64,000 bases of DNA, from contig JH590861.1 of assembly GCA_000242235.1 (NCBI GenBank), positions 444,809 to 508,808 of the forward strand. Reading direction: 5' to 3'. This stretch comes from Stomatobaculum longum. GTDB taxonomy: Bacteria > Bacillota > Clostridia > Lachnospirales > Lachnospiraceae. The translations under genes and the position numbers were made by a program. This document shows positions 1 to 9,282 of this stretch, piece after piece. The notes beneath the pieces were generated by a model. It saw only the letters and a program-made list of their open reading frames with translations, made no database searches and was not told where the DNA came from. How positions within the stretch are numbered: the first letter of the stretch is position 1; the number at the start of each line of letters is the position of its first letter.

Positions 1-227
1 TAGCGGCTGCTGTAATAGCGGAGCAGCTCTTCCATCTCCGTAGAGTCCGTTCCCTTCGACGCCGCGATTTCATCGAGTGTATGGTAGGCGTTCTCGAGAT
101 CCAGCACCTTCTGCCGCCGGTAAAAACGCTCGAGCCCGAAGCTGTTCACGAGAAACAGCACTGCCATGAGCACCGCGAGCACCGCAAAGATCAGCGCGGT
201 GAAGCGGAGCCGTATCGAGTGTTTCAC
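1..227 (-). CDS. Sensor histidine kinase, N-terminal part (runs off window)
   Basis: Only the first 75 codons are inside the window. The start is GTG, sharing GTGA with the stop of the response regulator gene, so the pair is translationally coupled. A short basic stretch (KHSIRLR) is followed by one hydrophobic membrane segment at about residues 10-27 (LIFAVLAVLMAVLFLVNSF), then a charged extracellular region. This is the layout of a two-component sensor kinase N-terminus. The kinase assignment rests on the overlap with an OmpR-type regulator, because the catalytic domains lie outside the window. The stimulus is unknown. Confidence 0.75.
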   Translation of the reverse strand, partial: MKHSIRLRFTALIFAVLAVLMAVLFLVNSFGLERFYRRQKVLDLENAYHTLDEIAASKGTDSTEMEELLRYYSSR

Positions 228-913
228 GCTTCCTCCGGCTCGAACTTATAGCCCATGCCCCAGATGGTCCGAATCAGCGCGCCCTTTTCTCCCATCTTCG
301 CGCGGAGCTTCTTCACATGCGTGTCGATGGTGCGCGCGTCGCCGAAGTAGTCGTAATTCCAGACATGGTTCAGAATCTTTTCCCGCGAGAGCGCAATGCC
401 CTGATTCTCGAGGAAGTAGCGGAGCAGCTCAAATTCCTTGAAGCTGAGCTCCACCTTTTTGCCGTCGACCGTGACCTCGTGGGCGCGCTCGTCGAGGCAG
501 ATGCCGGCCGCTTCAAGCTGCTCGTCGCCCGTCCCCGCGGAGGTGCGCTTCAGAATCGCGTCGATTCTCGCGAGCAGTACCTTCGGGCTGAAGGGTTTTG
601 CGATGTACTCATCCGCGCCGAGCGAAAAGCCCTGGAGCTCATCCTGCTCTTCGGCGCGCGCGGTCAGCATGAGCACCGGCACATCCGAGATGTGTCGAAG
701 TTCTTTCAAAGTCTCAAAACCGTCCATCTCCGGCATCATGACATCGAGGAGAATCAGCGCGATGTCCGGTTCCCGCTGGAATACTTCGAGCGCCTCTCTG
801 CCGTTTTCCGCCTCCAGCACCTGAAAGCCCTTCATCCGGAGATAATCACGGACCAGCGCGCGCATGCGCGCCTCATCGTCCGCAATCAGAATTTTTCTGT
901 TCTCGCTGCTCAC
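224..913 (-). CDS. OmpR/PhoB-family response regulator
   Basis: A 229-residue DNA-binding regulator of a two-component system. The receiver domain (about 5-120) has the acidic pair D12/D13, phospho-acceptor D57 in LLDVMMPEMDG, T84 and K106. The C-terminal winged helix (about 130-225) has the typical LSFKEFELLRYFLEN start and the RTIDTHVKKLRAKM recognition region. Length is normal for the family. The start is GTG, overlapping the aspS stop in GTGA, and its own stop overlaps the kinase start in the same way, so aspS, regulator and kinase look co-translated. Regulated genes are unknown. Confidence 0.93.
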   Translation of the reverse strand: MSSENRKILIADDEARMRALVRDYLRMKGFQVLEAENGREALEVFQREPDIALILLDVMMPEMDGFETLKELRHISDVPVLMLTARAEEQDELQGFSLGADEYIAKPFSPKVLLARIDAILKRTSAGTGDEQLEAAGICLDERAHEVTVDGKKVELSFKEFELLRYFLENQGIALSREKILNHVWNYDYFGDARTIDTHVKKLRAKMGEKGALIRTIWGMGYKFEPEEA

Positions 914-2697
914 GCCTTGTTCTCCCGGAAGCAGAGGGACAGCTCTTCCATCTGCTTCTCCTCAACCACATCCGGTGCGTTCATCATGAGATCCGAGGCG
1001 TCCTTGACCTTCGGGAAGGCAATGACGTCGCGAATGGTATCCGCCCCTGCCATCAGCATTGCGAGGCGGTCCAGGCCGTAGGCGAGGCCTGCATGCGGCG
1101 GTACGCCGTAACGGAAGGCTTCGAGCAGGAAGCCGAAGCGCTCCTCCGCGACCTCTCTCGTGAGACCCAGAACCTCGAACATTTTCTCCTGGATGTCCGA
1201 GCGGTGAATACGAACCGAGCCGCCGCCGATTTCATTGCCGTTTAAGACAATGTCATAGGCCTCGGCGCGAACCGCACCCGGATCACTGTCAATCTTATCC
1301 CAGTCCTCTTCCATCGGCATCGTGAACGGATGGTGCATCGCCTTGAAGCGCTGCTCCTCCTCCGACCACTCAAGGAGCGGGAATTCCGTAATCCAGACAA
1401 AGCGGAACTCGTTCTTATCGAAGAGTTCAAGCTGCCGTCCGAGCTCGAGCCGGAGTGCGCCGAGCACATCGAAGACGACTTTGTTCTTGTCCGCTGCAAA
1501 GAGCAGAAGGTCGCCGTTCTCGCCGCCCATTGCCTTGATTAACGCCTGCATCTCCTCTTCCTTCAGGAACTTTGCGAACGAGGACTTTACGCTGCCGTCC
1601 TCCTGGATTGCGACATAGGCGAGACCCTTTGCGCCGTAGCCCTTCGCATACTCGACGAGCGCGTCGATCTTTTTCCGCGGCATGTGGCCCTGTCCCTTGA
1701 CATTCAGGCCGCGAACGCTGCCGCCGGCATCGAGCGCACCCGAGAAGACCGCGAACTCGCAACCCTTCACCGTCTCGGAGACATCGGTGATCTCCATGCC
1801 GAAGCGGAGATCCGGCTTATCGGAGCCGTAGCGCCCCATCGCCTCTCTCCAGGTCATGCGCTGAATCGGAAGCTTCACCTCGACGCCGAGCACTTCCTTG
1901 AAAATCGTGTGCAGGAGCTTTTCGTTGACCGCGAGCACATCGTCCGCGTTCACAAAAGAGAGCTCCATATCGACCTGCGTGAACTCCGGCTGACGGTCCG
2001 CGCGGAGGTCCTCGTCGCGGTAGCAGCGCGCCAGCTGGAAGTAACGGTCATAGCCGGAGCACATGAGGAGCTGCTTTAAGAGCTGGGGCGACTGCGGCAG
2101 TGCGTACATGCTGCCCGGGTGGACACGGCTCGGCACGAGATAGTCGCGCGCGCCCTCGGGCGTCGACTTAATGAGCGTCGGGGTCTCGATCTCGAGGAAG
2201 CCCTCGCCGGTCATAAAGCGGCGAATCTCCGCCGCAATCTTCGAGCGCAGCATGATTCTCGCCTGCAAATCCGGACGGCGAAGGTCTAAGAAACGGTACT
2301 TTAAGCGGAGCTCTTCTCTGGTCTTCGTGTTCTCCTCGATCGGGAAGGGCGGCGTCTCGGACTCCGAGAGAATACGGAGCGTCTTGGCCCGCACCTCGAG
2401 TTCACCGGTCGGGAGCTTCGGGTTCGGGTCGGAGCGGCGCTCCAGGCGTCCCTCGACCGCGATGCAGTACTCGCTCTTTAAGCTCTGCGCCTTGTGAAAC
2501 ACCTCTTCGCCGCAGTCATCTTCCTCAAAAATAAGCTGCAGAATCCCGCTGCGGTCGCGGAGATCGGTGAACACGACGCCGCCCTTATTGCGGCTCCGCT
2601 GCACCCAGCCCATGACCGTGACTTCGCTGCCGAGGGTTGCGCCGACAACCTCCCCGCAGCGATGTGTTCTCTTTAAACCTCTCATTGACTCCGACAT
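910..2697 (-). CDS. aspS: Aspartyl-tRNA synthetase
   Basis: Class II aminoacyl-tRNA synthetase that charges tRNA-Asp in the cytoplasm. The 595-residue length and the inserted GAD domain (about 290-420) mark the bacterial type. Visible parts are the N-terminal OB-fold anticodon-binding domain (about 1-110), motif 2 (RCYRDEDLRADRQPEFTQ) and motif 3 near the C-terminus (GLAYGLDRLAMLM). Start codon ATG with a GAGGGGAG ribosome binding site; hisS ends 15 bases upstream, a pairing common in Firmicutes. Whether it is discriminating (Asp only) or also charges Asn cannot be told from this window. Confidence 0.97.
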   Translation of the reverse strand: MSESMRGLKRTHRCGEVVGATLGSEVTVMGWVQRSRNKGGVVFTDLRDRSGILQLIFEEDDCGEEVFHKAQSLKSEYCIAVEGRLERRSDPNPKLPTGELEVRAKTLRILSESETPPFPIEENTKTREELRLKYRFLDLRRPDLQARIMLRSKIAAEIRRFMTGEGFLEIETPTLIKSTPEGARDYLVPSRVHPGSMYALPQSPQLLKQLLMCSGYDRYFQLARCYRDEDLRADRQPEFTQVDMELSFVNADDVLAVNEKLLHTIFKEVLGVEVKLPIQRMTWREAMGRYGSDKPDLRFGMEITDVSETVKGCEFAVFSGALDAGGSVRGLNVKGQGHMPRKKIDALVEYAKGYGAKGLAYVAIQEDGSVKSSFAKFLKEEEMQALIKAMGGENGDLLLFAADKNKVVFDVLGALRLELGRQLELFDKNEFRFVWITEFPLLEWSEEEQRFKAMHHPFTMPMEEDWDKIDSDPGAVRAEAYDIVLNGNEIGGGSVRIHRSDIQEKMFEVLGLTREVAEERFGFLLEAFRYGVPPHAGLAYGLDRLAMLMAGADTIRDVIAFPKVKDASDLMMNAPDVVEEKQMEELSLCFRENKA

Positions 2698-2712
2698 ACT
2701 GTATCTCCCCTC

Positions 2713-3966
2713 TTATGCCTCAAAATAATCCCGGAATACGGTATAGCCCTGCTGCGAGAGCTGTTCCCGCTGAAACTTCTTGTTCTTTGCCATCTTCGTG
2801 ACCAGCACGTCTTTTCCCTCTGCGCGGAGTGCTTCGGCTTCTTGCAGCGCTTCGGTGCGGCGCGCTGCAGAGAGCTTCTTGTCGAGCAAAATCGCAACCT
2901 TTTCTTTCTGCGTGGGAATCACATACTGCTGATCCATGAGAATCGCAATGATGCGCTCAAAACCGATTGAGAAGCCGCAGGCCGGGACATCCGTGCCCGT
3001 GAACTTGCCGACCATCTTGTCGTAGCGGCCGCCGCCCGCGACCGAACCGCCGAAGCCTTCCATCGAAACCTCGAAGATGGTACCGGTGTAATAGCCCATG
3101 CCGCGCACCAGAGTCGGATCGAACTGTACCTTGACCGCGCCGCAGCTCACGCTCTGCACAGCCTCCATGATCTCCGCGAGTCCCTCCGCCGTACCGGGCT
3201 CCAGGAAATCGCCGAGCTTTTCGCCGAGAGAACGAACCGCTGCCGCGTCGGTGCCGAGGTCTTTTAACAGACCGAGATACTGATCTGCCGACGCCTCGGA
3301 CGCGCCGTTCTCAATGAGCTCCGCGCGCACGCCGTCGGTACCGATTTTATCCATCTTGTCGAGCGTGATTAAGACGCCGTCCTCCTGCCCCGCCGGGAAG
3401 CCCGCGAAGGCCACCATCGCGCGGAGTATCTTCCGGTCGTTCACGCGGACCAGAAAGTCATTCTCCGGCACGAGTTTCTTCAGGGTCTTCGCAATCGCGA
3501 GAATCAGCTCGATTTCCGCGAGATTGCTCTCTTCGCCGAGAATGTCGATATCGCACTGCGTGAACTGCCGGTATCTGCCCTTCTGCGGGCGGTCCGCTCT
3601 CCAGACCGAACCGCACTGCAGTGCCTTAAAGGGGCTCGGCAGCTTTGCCGCGTTGTTCGCATAGTAGCGGGTCAGCGGAAGCGTCAGGTCATAGCGGAGG
3701 CCGCTGTCACAGAGATCCTCTTCGCCCGCCGCGTCCGCGAGACGAAGCTTCTCGCCGCGCTTCAAAATCTTGAAAATCAGCTTCTCGTTGTCGCCGCCCT
3801 GCTTGCTCGTCAGATTTTCTATGTGCTCCACGCAGGGGGTCTCCATCGGCGTAAAGCCGAAACTCCGGTAAGTCTCCTTGATCACACCGATCAGATAATC
3901 CCGCAGTGTCATCTCGTCCGGCAGAATATCTTTCATTCCGGTGACCGGCTGCTTTTTTAAACTCAT
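2713..3966 (-). CDS. hisS: Histidyl-tRNA synthetase
   Basis: Class II synthetase charging tRNA-His, 417 residues as expected. The N-terminal catalytic core contains the motif 2 region WRADRPQKGRYRQFTQCD, and the histidine-binding region contains GGGRYDKMVGKF and FYTGTIFE-like segments (GYYTGTIFEVS). A C-terminal anticodon-binding domain follows (about 330-417). It sits between hemZ and aspS on the same strand, with a 48-base gap to hemZ and 15 bases to aspS, consistent with one operon. Confidence 0.97.
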   Translation of the reverse strand: MSLKKQPVTGMKDILPDEMTLRDYLIGVIKETYRSFGFTPMETPCVEHIENLTSKQGGDNEKLIFKILKRGEKLRLADAAGEEDLCDSGLRYDLTLPLTRYYANNAAKLPSPFKALQCGSVWRADRPQKGRYRQFTQCDIDILGEESNLAEIELILAIAKTLKKLVPENDFLVRVNDRKILRAMVAFAGFPAGQEDGVLITLDKMDKIGTDGVRAELIENGASEASADQYLGLLKDLGTDAAAVRSLGEKLGDFLEPGTAEGLAEIMEAVQSVSCGAVKVQFDPTLVRGMGYYTGTIFEVSMEGFGGSVAGGGRYDKMVGKFTGTDVPACGFSIGFERIIAILMDQQYVIPTQKEKVAILLDKKLSAARRTEALQEAEALRAEGKDVLVTKMAKNKKFQREQLSQQGYTVFRDYFEA

Positions 3967-4014
3967 CGCCTTGCCCTCCTTGTTTTCTCTTCGACTGTTA
4001 TAACCCTATCTCCT

Positions 4015-5481
4015 TTATCCTAACACATCTCCCGCGAGGGCGCGCTGCTTTTTTGCGAGCAGTTCCGGTAAGCGCTCGACATAGAGCGCCGGATCCTTGA
4101 CATTTTCAAGGCGGTCATACTGCCCCTCGCCGCGCATCACGCGGGTTGTCGTACCCGCGCCACAGCCCACAATGGTCTCGAGTTCCTCCATAATCAGAAT
4201 GTTATAGAGTCCCTCTTTGCCGGGACGACACCACCCCACATTTTCGAGATTGCCCGCCATATTTTTCTGCCGGTACAGGTAATAGGGCGAGAGCCCCATC
4301 TCCTCGCAGTAGGAGGCGGCGAGTTCCACCATCTGATTGGCATCGCCGTAGCGGACATCCCGGTAGTCTTCGCGCTTCGTGTTGAGACGCGCCGCCCGCT
4401 TTAAGGCGAGGCTATGGATGGTCACATCGTCCGGCGACAGCGCGCATATGCCCTCCATGGTGCGCCGCACATCCGCCTCGGTCTCGTTCGGCAGCCCCAT
4501 GATGAGATCGGTGTTAATGTTATCAAAGCCAAGCTCTCTTGCCAGCGCAAAACTCTCCGTGAACTGCTCGACCGTGTGAAAGCGCCCGATTAAGTCAAGC
4601 GTCGCCTGCTTTAAGGTCTGGGGGTTGATGCTGATCCGGTCTACACCGGCCTCCCGAAGCGCGAGCAGTTTCTCGCGGGTAATGCTGTCCGGGCGCCCGG
4701 CTTCCACCGTAAACTCCCGGCAGGCCGAGAAGTCAAAGGTCTCGCACACAAAGAGAAGCAGCGAGCGGAGCTCCTCGGCCGTAAGACTGGTCGGCGTGCC
4801 GCCGCCCACATAGACCGCGTCGAGACGCCTGCCCGCCATCATCTCCGCCGTTAAACGGAGTTCCTCCCGGAGCGCCGCGAGGTAGGGCGCTGCCTTGTTT
4901 TTTCCCGCCGGATAGGAGGGAAAGGAACAGTAGAGGCAGGTGGTCGGGCAGAACGGAATGCCGATATAGAGACTGTAGCCGGTCGTAAAGTCGAGCCCCC
5001 GGATTGCGCGCAGCTCATTTTCCGCAGTCCTCACGCAGAGCGCATTTCTCGCATTGCTCAAAAAGAAATCGCGTTTAAATTCGGCGCGAATCTCTTCTGC
5101 CGTCTTGCCCCGCTGCAACAGGTTAAGAGCGAGCTTTGCCGGGCGTATGCCGGTCAGGGTGCCCCAGGGGAGTTCTTTTCCCGTGAGCGCCGAAAGAGTC
5201 CGGTAGAGCGCCCGCTTTAATTCGTTTTTGGAGGTAAGGCGCTCGGAAAACCACGGACTCTCAAACGAAAGCCGCTCGCCGCGGTCCGTCAGCAAGGTGG
5301 CATGATAGGTTCCGAGGCGTCCGGCCTCTTCGTTCCCGGCCTCCGCTTCCGCCGTCATGATACAAGAAATCATGGCGTCTTGTTCCGGCACATGACTGAA
5401 GCTCTGTCCCGGAAAAAACGCCATGAAAAGTTCCCGGACGTCCTGTTCGAAGGGGACGTCCCGTAATTGTAAGGATATCAT
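4015..5481 (-). CDS. hemZ: HemZ-type radical SAM coproporphyrinogen dehydrogenase
   Basis: Radical S-adenosylmethionine protein of the Firmicute HemZ family, 488 residues. The CxxxCxxC cluster motif is C178-C182-C185 (FCPTTCLYCSFPSYPAG), followed by the glycine-rich YVGGGTPTSL and the HemN/HemW-like NPQTL region. The roughly 170-residue N-terminal extension is what separates HemZ from HemN and HemW. The family is annotated as oxygen-independent coproporphyrinogen III dehydrogenase, but its role in strict anaerobes is poorly settled, and no other haem gene is in the window. It sits 15 bases downstream of the MBL gene in the rel-hisS-aspS operon, a conserved clostridial order. Confidence 0.88.
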   Translation of the reverse strand: MISLQLRDVPFEQDVRELFMAFFPGQSFSHVPEQDAMISCIMTAEAEAGNEEAGRLGTYHATLLTDRGERLSFESPWFSERLTSKNELKRALYRTLSALTGKELPWGTLTGIRPAKLALNLLQRGKTAEEIRAEFKRDFFLSNARNALCVRTAENELRAIRGLDFTTGYSLYIGIPFCPTTCLYCSFPSYPAGKNKAAPYLAALREELRLTAEMMAGRRLDAVYVGGGTPTSLTAEELRSLLLFVCETFDFSACREFTVEAGRPDSITREKLLALREAGVDRISINPQTLKQATLDLIGRFHTVEQFTESFALARELGFDNINTDLIMGLPNETEADVRRTMEGICALSPDDVTIHSLALKRAARLNTKREDYRDVRYGDANQMVELAASYCEEMGLSPYYLYRQKNMAGNLENVGWCRPGKEGLYNILIMEELETIVGCGAGTTTRVMRGEGQYDRLENVKDPALYVERLPELLAKKQRALAGDVLG

Positions 5482-5496
5482 CTGTTTTGCCCTGTC

Positions 5497-6138
5497 TCAG
5501 TAATAGAAAATCGGGTTGCTCTTCCGCTCTTCGCCTATGCTGGTCTGTCCCATGTGACCGGGGAGCACGAGCGTGTCCGCCGGCAACTCGAACAGGCGAT
5601 CCAGCGAGCGCTTTAAGCTCGCCATATTTCCGCCCGGCAAATCGACGCGCCCGAACGAGCCCTCGAATAAGGTATCGCCCGAGAACAGTAGCTTCTCCGC
5701 CGGAAAATAATAGCAGCAGGAGCCCGCCGTGTGTCCCGGCGTAAAGAGCACTTCGATTTCGGTGCCGAGGAAAGAAAGCTTTTCCTTGTCGTGAAACAGG
5801 CGGTCCGCCTTGAGCGAGAGTCCCTGCCGAAGCCATCTCGCATCGCCGTTTAATTCCGGATTCCGTAGCGTCTCTGCCTCGGTCTCGGCAGCGCAGAGCG
5901 GCACTTGAAAGGCATCCCGGAGCGCCGACGCCGCGAGCACATGGTCAAAGTGCCCGTGGGTCAGCAGAAGCGCCTTGAGCGAAAGGTCCCGCTCCCGGAT
6001 GACTTTCTCGATCTGCGCGGCATCGTCCGCGGGATCGATCAGCAGAGCCTCCTTGCTGTCTTTATTCCAGATCAGATAGCAATTGGTCTCCACCATGCCC
6101 AGTGTCATACAAAGAATCGAAAGTCTGCTCTCTTCCAT
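5497..6138 (-). CDS. MBL-fold metallohydrolase (glyoxalase II-like)
   Basis: 213-residue cytoplasmic metallo-beta-lactamase-fold hydrolase. The metal-binding motif THGHFDH is present, with further ligands in FTPGHTAGS and the later FSGDTLF and LPGHMGQTS segments. This matches the small YcbL/GloB-like group often annotated as hydroxyacylglutathione hydrolase-like. Substrate is unknown. It starts 3 bases after the rel stop, and the rel-MBL neighbourhood is common in Clostridia, so it belongs to the rel operon. Confidence 0.9.
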   Translation of the reverse strand: MEESRLSILCMTLGMVETNCYLIWNKDSKEALLIDPADDAAQIEKVIRERDLSLKALLLTHGHFDHVLAASALRDAFQVPLCAAETEAETLRNPELNGDARWLRQGLSLKADRLFHDKEKLSFLGTEIEVLFTPGHTAGSCCYYFPAEKLLFSGDTLFEGSFGRVDLPGGNMASLKRSLDRLFELPADTLVLPGHMGQTSIGEERKSNPIFYY

Positions 6139-6141
6139 GGC

Positions 6142-8406
6142 TCAAACCCTCTCAATGTCAATGATGCCTTCGCACTGCCGTATCTTATCCTGCAGGGAGC
6201 GCAGTTCCTCCGCCGAGCCGATGTCAAAGCTCAGGTTCATGGTCGCGATGTCCTGCTTCGAAGTGCGCGTGTTAATCGCCTTGATGTCTATGCCGCGCTC
6301 GGTAAAGACGCGGGTGATGTCGACAAAAAGCCCTGTGCGGTTGTGCGCGATGACGCGGATACTCGCGAGGTACTTGGTCGCCTCGCCCTCCGGCACCTGC
6401 CACTCGGCCGGAATGAGGCGCGCGCGCTCCGCCTCCGGGAGCGACAGAATGTTGATGCAGTCGGTGCGGTGAATTGTGATGCCTCTGCCGCGCGTCACAA
6501 AGCCGACAATCTCATCGCCCGGCACCGGCGCGCAGCAGCGCGAGAAGTGAACGGCCAGGTCGTGGATGCCCTTGACGACAATGCCGTTGCCGGACTTCCG
6601 GAGTGTCGCCTCCGTATTCTCCTTGTTGTAGGCCTCGATGTTGGCGAGCACCGTCTCATCGGAGATCTGCTTCGCGAGTACCTTTTTCCGCTCCTCGATC
6701 ATGCGGTTCACGACCTGGCCTTCCTTCAGGCCGCCGTGTCCCACGGTCGCGAGCACGGCATCCCAGTCGTGCATCGAATAGCGGCGCAGCACCTTCTCCT
6801 GGTACTCCGGCCGGTTTAACTCATTCCAGTCCTGTCCGCGGCTCTTCGCATAAGCAGAGAGCAGCTCTTTGCCGCGCACAATGTTCTCTTCCTTGAGCTC
6901 GGTCTTGAACCACTGGTTAATCTTATTCCGCGCCTGCGAGCTCTTGGCCTGCTTCAGCCAGTCGCGGCTCGGTCCGCGCGAGTTCTGGGAGGTCAGAATC
7001 TCGATGCGGTCGCCGTTTTGAATCTGGTAGTCGAGCGGCACCATGCGCCCGTTGACGCGCGCGCCGACCATGCAGTTGCCGACTGCCGAGTGGATCGAGT
7101 AGGCAAAGTCAATCGGCGTCGAGCCGGTCGGCAGTGTCTTCACATCGCCGCCGGGCGTAAACGCATAGACCATGTCGGCAAACGGGTTCAGCTCGTTCTT
7201 CACGTCCGAGAGAAACTCCTTGTTGTCCGGCATCTCCCGCTGCCACTCGAGAATCTGGCGGAGCCAGCGCATTTTCTCGGCCTCGCCGCCGGTCAGGGTC
7301 GGGTTCTCGCCCTTTGCCTTCTCCTTGTACTTCCAGTGCGCCGCAATACCGTACTCTGCGACCTTATCCATCTCATAGGTGCGAATCTGCACCTCAAACG
7401 GCGTCCCGTTGTGGAACAGGACCGTCGTGTGCAGGGACTGGTAGCGGTTCGGCTTCGGGCGCGCAATGTAGTCCTTGAAGCGCTCCGAGAGCGGCGTAAA
7501 GTGCACATGGAGCTGACCGAGCGCCGCATAGCAGTCGTTTAAATCCTGCACGAGCACGCGGACCGCAAAGAGATCGTAGATCTCGTCAAAGGTCTTGTGC
7601 TGATTCACCATCTTCTTGTAAATCGAGAAGATGTGTTTTCTGCGCCCGATCACCGAACTCGGAATTTTGGAGGAGTTCATGATGCCCTGCACTTCCGCAA
7701 TGATGGTCTCGAGCAGGCGCTCCGTGCTGTGGCTCTTCTCCTCGATTTTTTCTTCGAGATCCCGGTACGCTTTCGGCTCAAGATAGCGGAGCGCAAGGTC
7801 GTCGAGCTCCACCTTAAGGCGGCTGATACCGAGACGGTCGGCGAGCGGCGCATAGATTTCAAGCGTCTCTTTTGCCTTTTCGCGCTGTTTTTCCGGCCGC
7901 ATATGCTGGAGCGTCCGCATATTGTGGAGGCGGTCCGCGAGTTTAATCAGGATCACGCGGATGTCCTGCGACATCGCGAGAAACATCTTCCGGAGATTCT
8001 CCGCCTGAATGTCGAGCTTGTCCGTGGTCCAGGTAATCTGGGTCAGCTTGGTCACGCCGTCCACAAGCACGGCGACATCCTCGCCGAATACGCGGGAAAT
8101 CTGCTCTCTGGTCAGTATCGTGTCCTCGACGACATCGTGCAGGAGACCCGCGATAATGGTCTCTTTGTCAAGCTCCAAATCCGCTAAGATAATCGCGACG
8201 CAGAGCGGGTGAATAATATAGGGCTCGCCGGACTTCCGCTTCTGATCCATATGCGCATTTTTTGCGGTCATATAGGCGCGGTGAATCAGCGAGGTGTCAT
8301 CCGAGGGATGATAGCGCTCAATGGCGGCAATCAGCTCCTCATACAGTAAATCCGGGTCTGTAAACTCTGCCGGATTTTCCAATTCTCTCAAGTTTCGCTC
8401 TTCCAT
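6142..8406 (-). CDS. rel: Bifunctional (p)ppGpp synthetase/hydrolase (Rel)
   Basis: Long RelA/SpoT homologue controlling the stringent response. From the N-terminus: HD hydrolase domain (HxxxY...LLHDVVED), synthetase domain (RLHNMRTLQHM, then IYDLFAVRVLV and KPNRYQSLHTTV), TGS domain (VYAFTPGGDVKTLPTGST), zinc-finger/helical region with HFSRCCAPVPGDEIVGFV, and a C-terminal ACT domain. Start chosen at ATG 8406, behind a strong AAAGGGGGG site; this gives 754 residues and removes 30 unconserved residues of a longer open frame. Both catalytic domains look intact. A good promoter (TTGCAT-17-TATAAT) lies just upstream at the cobS stop. Confidence 0.95.
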   Translation of the reverse strand: MEERNLRELENPAEFTDPDLLYEELIAAIERYHPSDDTSLIHRAYMTAKNAHMDQKRKSGEPYIIHPLCVAIILADLELDKETIIAGLLHDVVEDTILTREQISRVFGEDVAVLVDGVTKLTQITWTTDKLDIQAENLRKMFLAMSQDIRVILIKLADRLHNMRTLQHMRPEKQREKAKETLEIYAPLADRLGISRLKVELDDLALRYLEPKAYRDLEEKIEEKSHSTERLLETIIAEVQGIMNSSKIPSSVIGRRKHIFSIYKKMVNQHKTFDEIYDLFAVRVLVQDLNDCYAALGQLHVHFTPLSERFKDYIARPKPNRYQSLHTTVLFHNGTPFEVQIRTYEMDKVAEYGIAAHWKYKEKAKGENPTLTGGEAEKMRWLRQILEWQREMPDNKEFLSDVKNELNPFADMVYAFTPGGDVKTLPTGSTPIDFAYSIHSAVGNCMVGARVNGRMVPLDYQIQNGDRIEILTSQNSRGPSRDWLKQAKSSQARNKINQWFKTELKEENIVRGKELLSAYAKSRGQDWNELNRPEYQEKVLRRYSMHDWDAVLATVGHGGLKEGQVVNRMIEERKKVLAKQISDETVLANIEAYNKENTEATLRKSGNGIVVKGIHDLAVHFSRCCAPVPGDEIVGFVTRGRGITIHRTDCINILSLPEAERARLIPAEWQVPEGEATKYLASIRVIAHNRTGLFVDITRVFTERGIDIKAINTRTSKQDIATMNLSFDIGSAEELRSLQDKIRQCEGIIDIERV

Positions 8407-8495
8407 CTTGTCCGGTTCCCCCCTTTCCCGGCGCCGCGCAAAGCCTCGGCGCTGTTTCTGAACTGCTCTTCCGCTTTCGGATATAGTAAGCTTCA

Positions 8496-8524
8496 ATTAT
8501 AAAGAGTTCAAACATGAAATGCAA
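8496..8524 (-). promoter_or_regulatory. Predicted sigma-A promoter of rel
   Basis: Minus-strand -35 TTGCAT (8519-8524), 17-base spacer and consensus -10 TATAAT (8496-8501). It overlaps the cobS stop codon and lies about 90 bases upstream of the rel start. It lets rel be expressed independently of the cobalamin genes in front of it. Confidence 0.7.
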
Positions 8525-9282
8525 GCTGCGGCAAACACAGCCGCGGCCTCGCAATTCGTGAGCAAAAAGCCCGCGAGATCCCCGGTCATACCGCCGAACG
8601 AGAACCGGGCGCGGCAGGCGCTGTAGAGCGCTGCGGCGAGCACGGCCGTCAGGATCAAAAAGCCTGTCAGCCATGTCCCTGTCAGAACGAGCAATCCACT
8701 CCCGAGAAACAGATAGAGAAGCGAGATGCCCAGCCCCCTCTGCCGCTGCTTCTCGGCCGTAAAGTCGTAGACCGTACCGGCGCCCCGCGCATTCGGGAGC
8801 ACAAAAATCGAGAGTGCGCTGAGCGCGCGACTTAGAAGAAAACCGCAGAGGACCTGCGGCAGTAGCCGCACCGCCGCCCCGCTCGAAAATACAGTCTCCC
8901 AGGAGGCAAACACAGAGAGAAGCAGCAAACCGCCCTGCAGTACGGCGGCCGAACCGGCGTGGACATCCTTCAGAATCGCGAGCTTTTCCGCTTTGCCCTT
9001 CCAGGAGCCGAGCGCATCGACCGTGTCCAGAAAGCCGTCAAAGTGAATGCCGCCGGTGAAGAGGAGCGGTGCCGCCGTCATGAGAAAGGCAGAGAGCGGC
9101 GCCGAAACCCTGCCGAGTAGCAGGAAGCGCGCGATGCCGTATAAGAGCCCGCCCTCGATGACGCCGAGCAGCGGAAAGAAAAAGAGCACCATCGCCTTGC
9201 TCTCCTCGTCCCAGCGCACATTCGGCACCGGAAGCCGCGAGTACATCGCCGCGGCAATGCAAAAGGCGCGGAGATATTTCAT
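8497..9282 (-). CDS. cobS: Adenosylcobinamide-GDP ribazoletransferase (cobalamin synthase)
   Basis: Integral membrane enzyme joining adenosylcobinamide-GDP to alpha-ribazole, the last assembly step of cobalamin. 261 residues with several hydrophobic segments. Family motifs are visible: the N-terminal FCIAAAMYSRLPVPNVRWDE, HFDGFLDTVDALGS, and the later FSFGGMTGDLAGFL. Start chosen at ATG 9282, overlapping the cobU stop in ATGA and preceded by AAGGAGGGG; a longer open frame upstream is arginine-rich and unlike the family. It is the last gene of the block, directly ahead of rel. Confidence 0.94.
   Translation of the reverse strand: MKYLRAFCIAAAMYSRLPVPNVRWDEESKAMVLFFFPLLGVIEGGLLYGIARFLLLGRVSAPLSAFLMTAAPLLFTGGIHFDGFLDTVDALGSWKGKAEKLAILKDVHAGSAAVLQGGLLLLSVFASWETVFSSGAAVRLLPQVLCGFLLSRALSALSIFVLPNARGAGTVYDFTAEKQRQRGLGISLLYLFLGSGLLVLTGTWLTGFLILTAVLAAALYSACRARFSFGGMTGDLAGFLLTNCEAAAVFAAACISCLNSL

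Noticed and set aside
5905..6819. Long plus-strand open frame of 304 codons over the MBL and rel genes
   Set aside because: Antisense shadow in GC-rich coding sequence; His/Arg-rich product, no ribosome binding site, and two well-supported minus-strand genes lie there. The same holds for similar frames such as 317-1081, 7597-8187 and 26984-28357.
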